Assembly (NCBI GenBank): GCA_902784015.1 | Contig: CACZTC010000079.1 | Span: 1-5,736 of the forward strand | From: an uncultured Erysipelotrichaceae bacterium | GTDB lineage: Bacteria; Bacillota_I; Bacilli_A; Erysipelotrichales; Erysipelotrichaceae | DNA: 5,736 bases | Direction: 5' to 3' | In this document: in pieces, positions 1 through 5,479 of the stretch | Numbering within the stretch: position 1 is the first letter of the stretch | Layout: every line of letters begins with the position of its first letter | Position numbers and translations under genes: made by a program | Notes under the pieces: generated by a model | The model's input: the letters and a program-made list of their open reading frames with translations, nothing else | Told to the model about the DNA's origin: nothing | Databases searched by the model: none

Positions 1-33
1 CAAACTATTCGCGAATCTAATGTTTTTTTCCAT
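1..33 (-). CDS. 5' end of an unidentified gene (first 11 codons)
   Basis: An ATG on the minus strand (33-31) opens a frame reading MEKNIRFANSL that runs off the left edge. The start is supported by a strong ribosome binding site, GGAGGT on the minus strand at 42-47, with 8 nt of spacing, and by a good promoter just upstream. Eleven residues are too few to name a family, and I do not recognise it. It lies downstream of trpB in the same direction, but a terminator and a promoter separate the two, so it is probably its own transcription unit and not part of a trp operon. Confidence 0.7.
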   Translation of the reverse strand, partial: MEKNIRFANSL

Positions 34-55
34 AATAATTTACCTCCAAGAAAGG

Positions 56-84
56 ATTATGAACCTAATCTATTATGGTTGCAA
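56..84 (-). promoter_or_regulatory. Predicted sigma-A-type promoter for the leftmost minus-strand gene
   Basis: Read on the minus strand, a -35-like TTGCAA (84-79) is followed by exactly 17 nt and then a -10-like CATAAT (61-56), matching the consensus at 4 of 6 and 5 of 6 positions. Transcription would begin near position 49, only a few bases from the GGAGGT ribosome binding site at 42-47. That gives a very short leader of about 16 nt before the ATG at 33. The box lies downstream of the trpB terminator, as expected for an independent unit. Confidence 0.55.
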
Positions 85-156
85 GTATTTTGAAAAAAGT
101 AATCGCTATCATTTTAAAAAAACTTTAGTTAAGCGTTTTCTTAGCTGATTTGGCAT

Positions 157-191
157 AAAAAAAAGCTATAGAAAGATAATCTATAACTTTT
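157..191 (-). terminator. Rho-independent terminator of trpB
   Basis: On the minus strand, 191-180 and 172-161 form a 12-bp stem (AAAAGTTATAGA pairing with TCTATAGCTTTT, one G-U wobble) around a 7-nt loop (179-173). The 3' arm runs straight into an uninterrupted run of eight T (164-157). It begins 15 nt after the trpB stop codon. The stem is AT-rich and so of modest stability, but its shape, position and T-tract are those of an intrinsic terminator. On the plus strand there is no U-run directly after the stem, so it is probably one-directional. Confidence 0.8.
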
Positions 192-206
192 GATATTTTT
201 TATATC

Positions 207-1436
207 TTATTTCTTTTCTCCTGTTCCATAATTCTCTAAGATATAATCTAAATCTTTATCACCTCTACCAGATAGATTGATAAGAATTGAACCATGATCC
301 ATTTTCTTAGCTAATTTCATTGCATAAGCTACTGCATGTGAACTTTCGATAGCAGGGATGATTCCTTCTAATTTAGATAAAGTAAAGAAAGCTTCAATAC
401 TATCATCATCATTAATGACATCATAAGTTACTCTACCAAGATCTTTTAAGAAAGCATGTTCAGGTCCAGAAGAAGGATAATCCAAGCCACTTGCCACAGA
501 ATAAACTGGGGCAGGATTTCCTTTCTTATCTTTAATCATAATACTATTGAAACCATGCATTACTCCTTCACTACCATAGCTAAGGCTTGCAGCATGTTGG
601 CCAAGTTTTTTACCTTTACCTAATGGTTCAACTCCATATATTTCAACTGGATCGTTTAGGAAGCCTGAAAACATTCCCATCGCATTAGAGCCGCCACCAA
701 CACAAGCCACAACAGAAGTTGGAAGATTACCAGTCATATCTAAGAATTGTTCTCTAGCTTCAATGCCAACAATACTTTGGAAATCTCTAACCATCATTGG
801 GAAAGGGTGAGGTCCTACAACAGAGCCTATGCAGTAGATAGCTTCTTTATATTCTTTTTGATAAGCAGTAAAAGCTGCATCGACTGCTTCTTTTAATGTT
901 TGTAAGCCTTCTGTAACTTCTACCACATTAGCGCCTAATATTTTCATTTTAGCTACATTAGGTGCTTGTTTTTTAATATCAACTGCTCCCATATAAATAT
1001 CACATTCAAGTCCAAAATAAGCAGCAGCAGTCGCAAGAGCTACACCATGTTGACCTGCTCCTGTTTCCGCAATGACTTTCTTTTTGCCCATATATTTAGC
1101 TAATAATGCCTCTCCCATACAGTGATTTAATTTATGAGCTCCGGAATGATTTAAGTCTTCTCTTTTGGCATATAGTTGAATCTTCCCACCTAAAGAATTT
1201 GATAATCTTTCTAAATGAGTGATTGGAGTAGGCCTTCCTTGGAATTCTTGACGGATTCTTCTTAATTCCGCAATGAATTTTCTAGATTGGGCAATCGAAA
1301 AATATGCTTCTGTTATTTCATCCATTGATTTTTGGAGATTTTTGTCTAAATATGAACCACCATATTTACCGAAATAACCTTCTTTATTTGGGTAATCCAC
1401 TAAATAAGTACTAAAATCAACATTCTTCTTTTTCAT
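207..1436 (-). CDS. trpB: Tryptophan synthase beta chain
   Basis: This PLP enzyme condenses indole with L-serine to give L-tryptophan, the last step of tryptophan synthesis, normally in an alpha2-beta2 complex with TrpA in the cytoplasm. Family hallmarks are all present: FGKYGGSY near the N-terminus, [12 protein letters not shown] (91-102) with K102 as the expected PLP lysine, AETGAGQHG (123-131) with the catalytic Glu, the phosphate-binding GGGSNA loop (247-252), GLDYP (317-321) and NLSGRGDKD (387-395). The 409-residue length is usual for TrpB. ATG at 1436 is preferred over a TTG six codons upstream at 1454, because GGAG (1447-1444) sits 7 nt before it and the TTG has no well-placed site. 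The motif set resembles the classical TrpB more than the TrpB2 type. No trpA or other trp gene is adjacent and a terminator follows, so it is monocistronic here. It may serve a distant TrpA or salvage indole. Confidence 0.96.
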   Translation of the reverse strand: MKKKNVDFSTYLVDYPNKEGYFGKYGGSYLDKNLQKSMDEITEAYFSIAQSRKFIAELRRIRQEFQGRPTPITHLERLSNSLGGKIQLYAKREDLNHSGAHKLNHCMGEALLAKYMGKKKVIAETGAGQHGVALATAAAYFGLECDIYMGAVDIKKQAPNVAKMKILGANVVEVTEGLQTLKEAVDAAFTAYQKEYKEAIYCIGSVVGPHPFPMMVRDFQSIVGIEAREQFLDMTGNLPTSVVACVGGGSNAMGMFSGFLNDPVEIYGVEPLGKGKKLGQHAASLSYGSEGVMHGFNSIMIKDKKGNPAPVYSVASGLDYPSSGPEHAFLKDLGRVTYDVINDDDSIEAFFTLSKLEGIIPAIESSHAVAYAMKLAKKMDHGSILINLSGRGDKDLDYILENYGTGEKK

Positions 1437-1443
1437 AATTATG

Positions 1444-1447
1444 CTCC
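1444..1447 (-). promoter_or_regulatory. Ribosome binding site that sets the trpB start
   Basis: GGAG on the minus strand lies 7 nt upstream of the ATG at 1436. It falls inside the six-codon extension that a TTG start at 1454 would create, and it argues for the shorter 409-residue protein, which begins [10 protein letters not shown] second, stronger-looking GGAGGTGG (1483-1476) is about 40 nt upstream of the ATG and too far away to serve trpB. Confidence 0.7.
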
Positions 1448-1462
1448 ATTTCAATTTCTATC

Positions 1463-1468
1463 ATTATA
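1463..1468 (-). promoter_or_regulatory. Likely -10 element of the trpB promoter
   Basis: A perfect TATAAT reads on the minus strand at 1468-1463. Initiation about 7 nt downstream would leave a leader of roughly 20 nt containing the GGAG site at 1447-1444, the same compact arrangement as the promoter at 56-84. The -35 region 16-18 nt upstream (around 1485-1492) is T-rich but matches TTGACA poorly, so the promoter is weak by sequence or needs an activator. No Trp-codon-rich leader peptide, T-box or attenuator hairpin is visible between this box and trpB. Confidence 0.4.
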
Positions 1469-1551
1469 TTACAAACCACCTCCAACAAAATAATAGAAAT
1501 TAGATAATAATAAAATATTCTTTTATTTTTAATTATTACGCAATAAAAACA
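1469..1551. promoter_or_regulatory. Divergent intergenic region, probably with the operon promoter
   Basis: This very AT-rich spacer separates trpB from the rightward operon and should hold the operon promoter. TAAAAT (1511-1516) and GATAAT (1503-1508) each match TATAAT at 5 of 6 positions, but neither has a recognisable -35, so I cannot choose. A perfect 7-bp inverted repeat of only A and T (1509-1515 and 1521-1527, 5-nt loop) overlaps the possible -10 and could be an operator, though such repeats arise easily by chance here. No ribosome binding site precedes the ATG at 1552. Confidence 0.25.
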
Positions 1552-2967
1552 ATGATTAATTCATTAATTATATATATGAAGAATTTATCGATACGTAAAA
1601 AAATCACTGTAATGTTCACTTTATCTTTGACGATAGTATCTTTAATACTGTTGTTGGTATTTCGTTATATATGTGGAAGTGTTTTATATAATAATGCCAA
1701 AAATAATTTAATAAATAATATTAATGCTAGCGTCAATAAGATAAGCTACTATAGCGATGAGTCATTTATTAATGAAAATGATAATCCAATTAATTATGAA
1801 AATGGTTATTTAGTTTTTGAAGATGAATTATTTAACGATAATAATATTCAAATCTCTATATATGGAAAAGACAATAAACAAATAATAGGTGATAGTCTAA
1901 TCGCTAAAGAATTAAGAGGACTCGAATTAATAAATAATAATATTTTTAAAATTGTATCAGAAGTTGGTACATATCAAGTTTATGAAAGAAACATAAAACT
2001 TAACAATGATTCCTTCTTATGGATAAGAGGAATAATGTCTTTGGAAGAAGTTCAAAACCAATTGCGTGATATCGCAATGATAGCTATTTATGTACTTCTT
2101 ATCGTAATAATATTAGCTTCGCTATTTGCCTATACTTTTGCGTATAAATTAATCAAACCAGTTATAAAAATAAATGATATTACATCAGATATATATGATG
2201 AAAAAGACCTAAAAAAGAGAATTAATATTTTTAGATCAAATGATGAAGTAAATCAATTAGCTAATTCAATCGATGAAATGATAGGTAGATTAGAAGAGGC
2301 TTTTAATAATAAAAGTAAATTTATATCAGCTATATCTCAAGAAATCAAAACACCACTATCTGTAGTAATAGCGAAATGTGAATATATGCTAGATAGAAAA
2401 AGAAATGAAGAAGATTATAAAGAAGCTTTTAGAACTATTCTTAAACAAAGCGGTCGCATGCATAGATTAATAAAAAGAATAAATGATTATATTAACTTAG
2501 ATGCTAAACAAAAAGACTTCCCAATTAGTGATATCAATCTATCTTCAATAGTTAATGATATAGGAATGGAAATGAAACTATTAAAAGATAAAAATATAGA
2601 ACTATATTTAGAAGTTGAAGATGATATTTACATTCGCGGAAATAGAATTCTACAAACTTGCTTAGTTGAAAACATAATCAGTAATGCATATAGATATGGT
2701 AGAGAAAATGGCTATATCAAAGTGCGCCTATTTAGTGAAAATGATAAAGCATTATTAGAAGTTGAAGATAATGGCTTTGGCATAAGTGAAGAATCTATAG
2801 GAAATATTTTTAATGCATTTCATCAAACAAATAATCCTCAACCAAATGGTTATGGTTTAGGTTTATCAATGGCTAAAAAGATTGTTGAATTTCATAGGGG
2901 CAGTATTGATGTGAAGAGTAATATCAATCAAGGTAGTTGTTTTAGAGTTGTATTTAATCAAGCATAA
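1552..2967 (+). CDS. Membrane sensor histidine kinase with Gln at the phospho-acceptor position
   Basis: This is the sensor of a two-component system, 471 residues long. In order: a short cytoplasmic N-terminus, membrane segment about 19-41, an extracytoplasmic sensor region about 42-173 that is Asn-rich and unrecognised, membrane segment about 174-198, HAMP about 199-252, HisKA helices about 254-318 and an HATPase domain about 365-470. The ATP site looks intact: N-box ENIISNAYRYG (373-383), G1 box DNGFG (406-410), F-box and G2 box GYGLGL (433-438). The H-box, however, reads FISAISQEIKTPLS, so the residue that should be the phosphorylated His is Gln263 (CAA, 2338-2340); the flanking Glu and Thr-Pro are kept. 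It may therefore be unable to autophosphorylate in the usual way and act as a phosphatase, an allosteric partner or half of a heterodimer. ATG 1552 has no ribosome binding site; M9 (1576) is an alternative start with none either. The response regulator follows after 9 bp. Confidence 0.93.
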   Translation: MINSLIIYMKNLSIRKKITVMFTLSLTIVSLILLLVFRYICGSVLYNNAKNNLINNINASVNKISYYSDESFINENDNPINYENGYLVFEDELFNDNNIQISIYGKDNKQIIGDSLIAKELRGLELINNNIFKIVSEVGTYQVYERNIKLNNDSFLWIRGIMSLEEVQNQLRDIAMIAIYVLLIVIILASLFAYTFAYKLIKPVIKINDITSDIYDEKDLKKRINIFRSNDEVNQLANSIDEMIGRLEEAFNNKSKFISAISQEIKTPLSVVIAKCEYMLDRKRNEEDYKEAFRTILKQSGRMHRLIKRINDYINLDAKQKDFPISDINLSSIVNDIGMEMKLLKDKNIELYLEVEDDIYIRGNRILQTCLVENIISNAYRYGRENGYIKVRLFSENDKALLEVEDNGFGISEESIGNIFNAFHQTNNPQPNGYGLGLSMAKKIVEFHRGSIDVKSNINQGSCFRVVFNQA

Positions 2968-2976
2968 AGAGGGCAT

Positions 2977-3663
2977 ATGAGAGTACTAGTTGCAGATAAC
3001 GAAAAAGATTTTAATAAAATCATCACCGAGAGATTAATAGAAGACGGATATAGTGTTGATAGTTATTTTGATGGCGAAGATATTATTGAAGCCTTTAATC
3101 AAAATGAATATGATGCCTTAATAATTGATACTAAGCTACCAAAAATAAATGGATATGAAGTATTAAAACAATTACGTAATAAAGGAATTTCCACGCCAGT
3201 TATGTTAATGAGTGCTACTGCAAGTAATGAGGATTATAGTAAAGGCCTTGATTCAGGAGCTAATGAATTTATATCTAAACCATTTGCGTATAGACAGATG
3301 ATATCTAAAATGCAGGGAATGATGAAATCAAGTTTTGGTAAATATGACAATATTATTCAAGTTAGTGATCTTATTTTAAATCTAGATATGAATTCAGTAT
3401 TTCGAGCAGGCCAAGCTATAACCTTAACCGCAAATGAATATATTCTATTGGAATATTTGATGATAAATGCAAATAAGGTATTGGAAAAAGAAAAAATAGA
3501 AGAGCAGATATGGTATTTCGATTATAACGATGAAGAAAATGTCTTAGAAATTTATATGAATCGTTTAATAAATAAGATTGATAAAGATCATGAAGAAAAA
3601 CTAATACATAAGATAGGTAATGGTGGATATATGTTGAAAGGAGATCAAGAAGATGACAAATAA
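2977..3663 (+). CDS. OmpR/PhoB-family response regulator
   Basis: This cytoplasmic DNA-binding regulator of 228 residues is the partner of the kinase just upstream. The receiver domain (about 1-115) keeps Asp51 as phospho-acceptor (ALIIDTKLP), Ser79 as the switch residue (LMSA) and Lys101 (SKPF). In the acidic pocket, where two acidic residues are usual (DD or ED), it has Asp7-Asn8, which could weaken Mg2+ binding. The C-terminal winged-helix domain (about 125-222) has the family pattern, with LTANEYILLEYL as the first helix, ENVLEIYMNRLINKI as the recognition helix region and IGNGGYML as the wing. The start is ATG 2977, preceded by AGAGGG with short spacing. The last codons overlap the start of the PepSY gene by 11 bp, which suggests translational coupling. 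Its targets cannot be read from the window; its own operon is a natural candidate (inference). Confidence 0.94.
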   Translation: MRVLVADNEKDFNKIITERLIEDGYSVDSYFDGEDIIEAFNQNEYDALIIDTKLPKINGYEVLKQLRNKGISTPVMLMSATASNEDYSKGLDSGANEFISKPFAYRQMISKMQGMMKSSFGKYDNIIQVSDLILNLDMNSVFRAGQAITLTANEYILLEYLMINANKVLEKEKIEEQIWYFDYNDEENVLEIYMNRLINKIDKDHEEKLIHKIGNGGYMLKGDQEDDK

Positions 3664-4591
3664 TATGAGCAAAAAACAATTGAGTATTATAACGATAGTA
3701 ATATTAGTAATTATGTTTATTACTTTATGCTTACTCAATACAATTGATAAATTCATTCAACATAATTTAATAGATGATGCATCTGCACAAGAATTGGCGA
3801 TCGCAGATGCAGGTTATAAAAGTAGCGAAGTGATAATAGTAGATAATTCATTAAGCAAAGATAAAGGAATATATTTATATGAAATATCATTTGTGAAAGA
3901 AGATACAGAATATAAATATTATCTTAGAGCGACTGATGGTCAAGTATTAGAAAAGAATTTATCGGAAAGTACAATATTATCTTCTAATAATGAATTATGT
4001 ATAAATGGCGCTAAAGAAATATTAAATAAGCATAATGAATGGAAAGAATTAAAGAATAATAATCAAGAAATAATAAAAGCTGAAGATAATAATACAAATA
4101 ATCCTAATAATATATTAGCTATTTCAACAAATAATCAATTATCTTCTTCAGCTAGTAATAATAATGTGGCTAATAATAAAGAAGTTCCTAAAGAAATAAG
4201 TTCTAATAATCAAGTAGTATCTTCACATAATACTTCTTCAAGCTCTCAAAATATTAATAATATTCTTGTTTCTACAACTAATACTTATCAAGCACCAGAT
4301 AATAAAACAAGTATAAGTAATACAAAAGAGATTAATACTAATAATGTCAGCTATAGTCCTGTTACAACTAATAATAAAGCGTCCTCTCCTTCGCCTACGC
4401 TAGCTCCAGTACAAATTAATAAGCAAACACCAACACTTCAACAGCCTAAAGAAACAAATACTCCTTCTGCAATTAATAAACAATTATCTTCTACTAATAG
4501 TAAAAATAAATATGACGATGATGACGACGATGATGATGACGATGATGTTGACGATGACGATGATGATGACGATGACGACGATGATGATTAA
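3653..4591 (+). CDS. Membrane-anchored PepSY protein with Asn/Ser-rich stalk and poly-Asp tail
   Basis: This 312-residue protein probably displays its bulk outside the cell. Lysines precede a single membrane segment (about 9-30), and there is no clear signal-peptidase or lipobox site. Residues about 42-104 form a PepSY-type domain: AQELAIADAGYKSSEV, then YLYEISFVKEDTEYKYYL and the typical ATDGQVLEKN. PepSY domains are known as regulatory or inhibitory modules of secreted peptidases and signalling proteins. A low-complexity linker rich in Asn, Ser, Thr, Gln and Pro (about 144-284) follows, then Lys-Asn-Lys-Tyr and a terminal run of 11 Asp, one Val and 13 Asp. The ATG at 3653 lies within the end of the regulator gene, with AAAGGAG at 3637-3643 and 9 nt spacing. 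Its place after the kinase and regulator suggests a sensory accessory or output protein. A role for the tail in binding Ca2+ or other cations, or as a partner in polyphosphate chemistry, is inference. Confidence 0.85.
   Translation: MTNNMSKKQLSIITIVILVIMFITLCLLNTIDKFIQHNLIDDASAQELAIADAGYKSSEVIIVDNSLSKDKGIYLYEISFVKEDTEYKYYLRATDGQVLEKNLSESTILSSNNELCINGAKEILNKHNEWKELKNNNQEIIKAEDNNTNNPNNILAISTNNQLSSSASNNNVANNKEVPKEISSNNQVVSSHNTSSSSQNINNILVSTTNTYQAPDNKTSISNTKEINTNNVSYSPVTTNNKASSPSPTLAPVQINKQTPTLQQPKETNTPSAINKQLSSTNSKNKYDDDDDDDDDDDVDDDDDDDDDDDDD
4082..4507 (+). repeat. Low-complexity stretch coding an Asn/Ser/Thr-rich stalk
   Basis: The translated segment (about residues 144-285 of the PepSY protein) is made mostly of Asn, Ser, Thr, Gln and Pro, with many short Asn-Asn units encoded by AATAAT and interspersed Ser-Ser pairs. 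There is no exact long repeat unit, so this is compositional bias more than a tandem array. It resembles flexible wall-spanning stalks that carry a domain away from the membrane. It has no predicted fold that I recognise. Confidence 0.6.
4514..4588 (+). repeat. GAY-codon tract encoding the poly-aspartate C-terminus
   Basis: Twenty-five consecutive codons are GAC or GAT, except for a single GTT (Val299) at 4547-4549, directly before the stop codon. GAC and GAT are mixed irregularly, so the tract is not a perfect trinucleotide microsatellite. That fits selection for the amino acid as well as a slippage origin. Length changes here would alter the tail by whole codons and keep the frame. Confidence 0.9.
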
Positions 4592-4597
4592 AAGATA

Positions 4598-4606
4598 AAA
4601 GGTGAT
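4598..4606 (+). promoter_or_regulatory. Ribosome binding site that sets the hydrolase start
   Basis: AAAGGTGAT closely matches the anti-Shine-Dalgarno complement and is well placed for the ATG at 4611 (8 nt after the GG). An in-frame GTG at 4602 lies within this site and is therefore unlikely to be the start. The site follows the PepSY stop codon by only 6 nt. Confidence 0.75.
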
Positions 4607-4610
4607 AAAT

Positions 4611-5477
4611 ATGAGAAATAAAAAAAGACAAGGAATATTCATTGCGATAATGTTGTGGCTATTAGCTATGTTTGTGATTTTATATGAACCAAAAAAAGCA
4701 GCAGCTACAAATACGCATACATTAAATGTAAAAATATTTAGGATAGGTAAAGCCGATGCCATTGTTGTAGAGAATAATGGTGAGTATATGGTAATTGATG
4801 CAGGAGAAGAGGAAGATGGTTTTGAAGTAGTTGAATATTTAGAAAAAAAAGGAATAGATAAAGTTAAATTACTTCTTATTACACATTTTGATAAAGATCA
4901 TGTTGGTGGGGCTGATACATTCTTAGAATATATTGAGGCTGAAGAAATTGTCTTACCTGATTATGTTGGTATAGGGACAGAATATTTAGATTTTATGCAA
5001 ACCTTAAGTGACTTAGAAATAGAACCTTCTTATCTTCATGAAACAAAAACATTTATGTTAGGAGATAGTATCGTAACGCTAAATCCTCCTTCATCATATG
5101 GAATCGGGAATGAACATAAAGAAGTAGATAATGATTTATCAATCATTACCACAATCGAACATTATGATAATCGCTTAGTTTTTTTAGGAGATGCCGAAAA
5201 GAAGCGTCTTAGAGAATATTTAAGTTCAGATTCTGCACTTCCATGTGATTTTGTGAAATTGCCACATCATGGGGTCTATAATACTGAGCTTGAAAACTTA
5301 ATGGATATAATAAAACCTTCTTATGTCGCAATATGCACCTCGAAGAAAAATCCTGCGGAAACGCAAACTGTTCAATTATTGAAAAAAACAGGAGCGAAAG
5401 TTGCGGAAACAAAAGATGGAAGCATATTTGTGATTAGTGATGGAAGGAATGTCTATATGAATCAAAAAGGAGACTAA
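4611..5477 (+). CDS. Membrane-anchored or secreted ComEC-like metallo-beta-lactamase-fold hydrolase
   Basis: This 288-residue protein has a positively charged N-terminus and one hydrophobic segment (about 9-25), then KKAAATNTH, which could be a signal-peptidase site or a short linker. The catalytic domain should lie outside the membrane. The fold resembles the C-terminal hydrolase domain of the DNA-uptake protein ComEC: FRIGKADAIVVE (43-54), VIDAG (61-65), the metal motif THFDKDHVGG (91-100) with H92, D94, D96 and H97, NDLS (174-177), LGDAE with D194, and LPHHG with H219-H220. Metal-binding residues look complete, so it is probably active. Related proteins act on phosphodiester or other phosphoester bonds, but the substrate here is unknown. 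Asp at the third metal-motif position, where classical beta-lactamases have His, is typical of ComEC-type proteins. ATG 4611 gives the best ribosome-site spacing. It sits between the poly-Asp protein and the VTC gene, so an extracellular nuclease, phosphodiesterase or polyphosphate-directed activity is possible (inference). Confidence 0.88.
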   Translation: MRNKKRQGIFIAIMLWLLAMFVILYEPKKAAATNTHTLNVKIFRIGKADAIVVENNGEYMVIDAGEEEDGFEVVEYLEKKGIDKVKLLLITHFDKDHVGGADTFLEYIEAEEIVLPDYVGIGTEYLDFMQTLSDLEIEPSYLHETKTFMLGDSIVTLNPPSSYGIGNEHKEVDNDLSIITTIEHYDNRLVFLGDAEKKRLREYLSSDSALPCDFVKLPHHGVYNTELENLMDIIKPSYVAICTSKKNPAETQTVQLLKKTGAKVAETKDGSIFVISDGRNVYMNQKGD

Positions 5478-5479
5478 AT

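Noticed and set aside
7..16. Perfect palindrome ATTCGCGAAT as a possible operator
   Set aside because: It lies inside the coding start of the leftmost gene and appears only once; a single 10-bp palindrome is expected by chance.
1454..1454. TTG start giving trpB six extra residues
   Set aside because: No ribosome binding site is suitably spaced, and the GGAG that serves the ATG at 1436 lies inside this extension.
1437..1551. T-box riboswitch or Trp attenuator ahead of trpB
   Set aside because: The leader is far too short, with no tandem Trp codons, no T-box sequence and no terminator/antiterminator pair.
3416..3679. Minus-strand open frame of 87 codons
   Set aside because: It lies antisense to the conserved winged-helix domain of the response regulator and has no recognisable domain; the protein is a His/Leu/Tyr-rich shadow.
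4602..4604. GTG start for the hydrolase
   Set aside because: It overlaps the ribosome binding site AAAGGTGAT used by the ATG at 4611.
4484..4762. Minus-strand open frame of 92 codons that looks like a hydrophobic membrane peptide
   Set aside because: Its Ile/Val-rich stretch is simply the reverse complement of the GAC/GAT poly-Asp tract, which reads as ATC/GTC on the other strand.
5209..5412. Minus-strand open frame of 67 codons
   Set aside because: It is antisense to the conserved HHG region of the hydrolase, without a convincing start context or any known motif.
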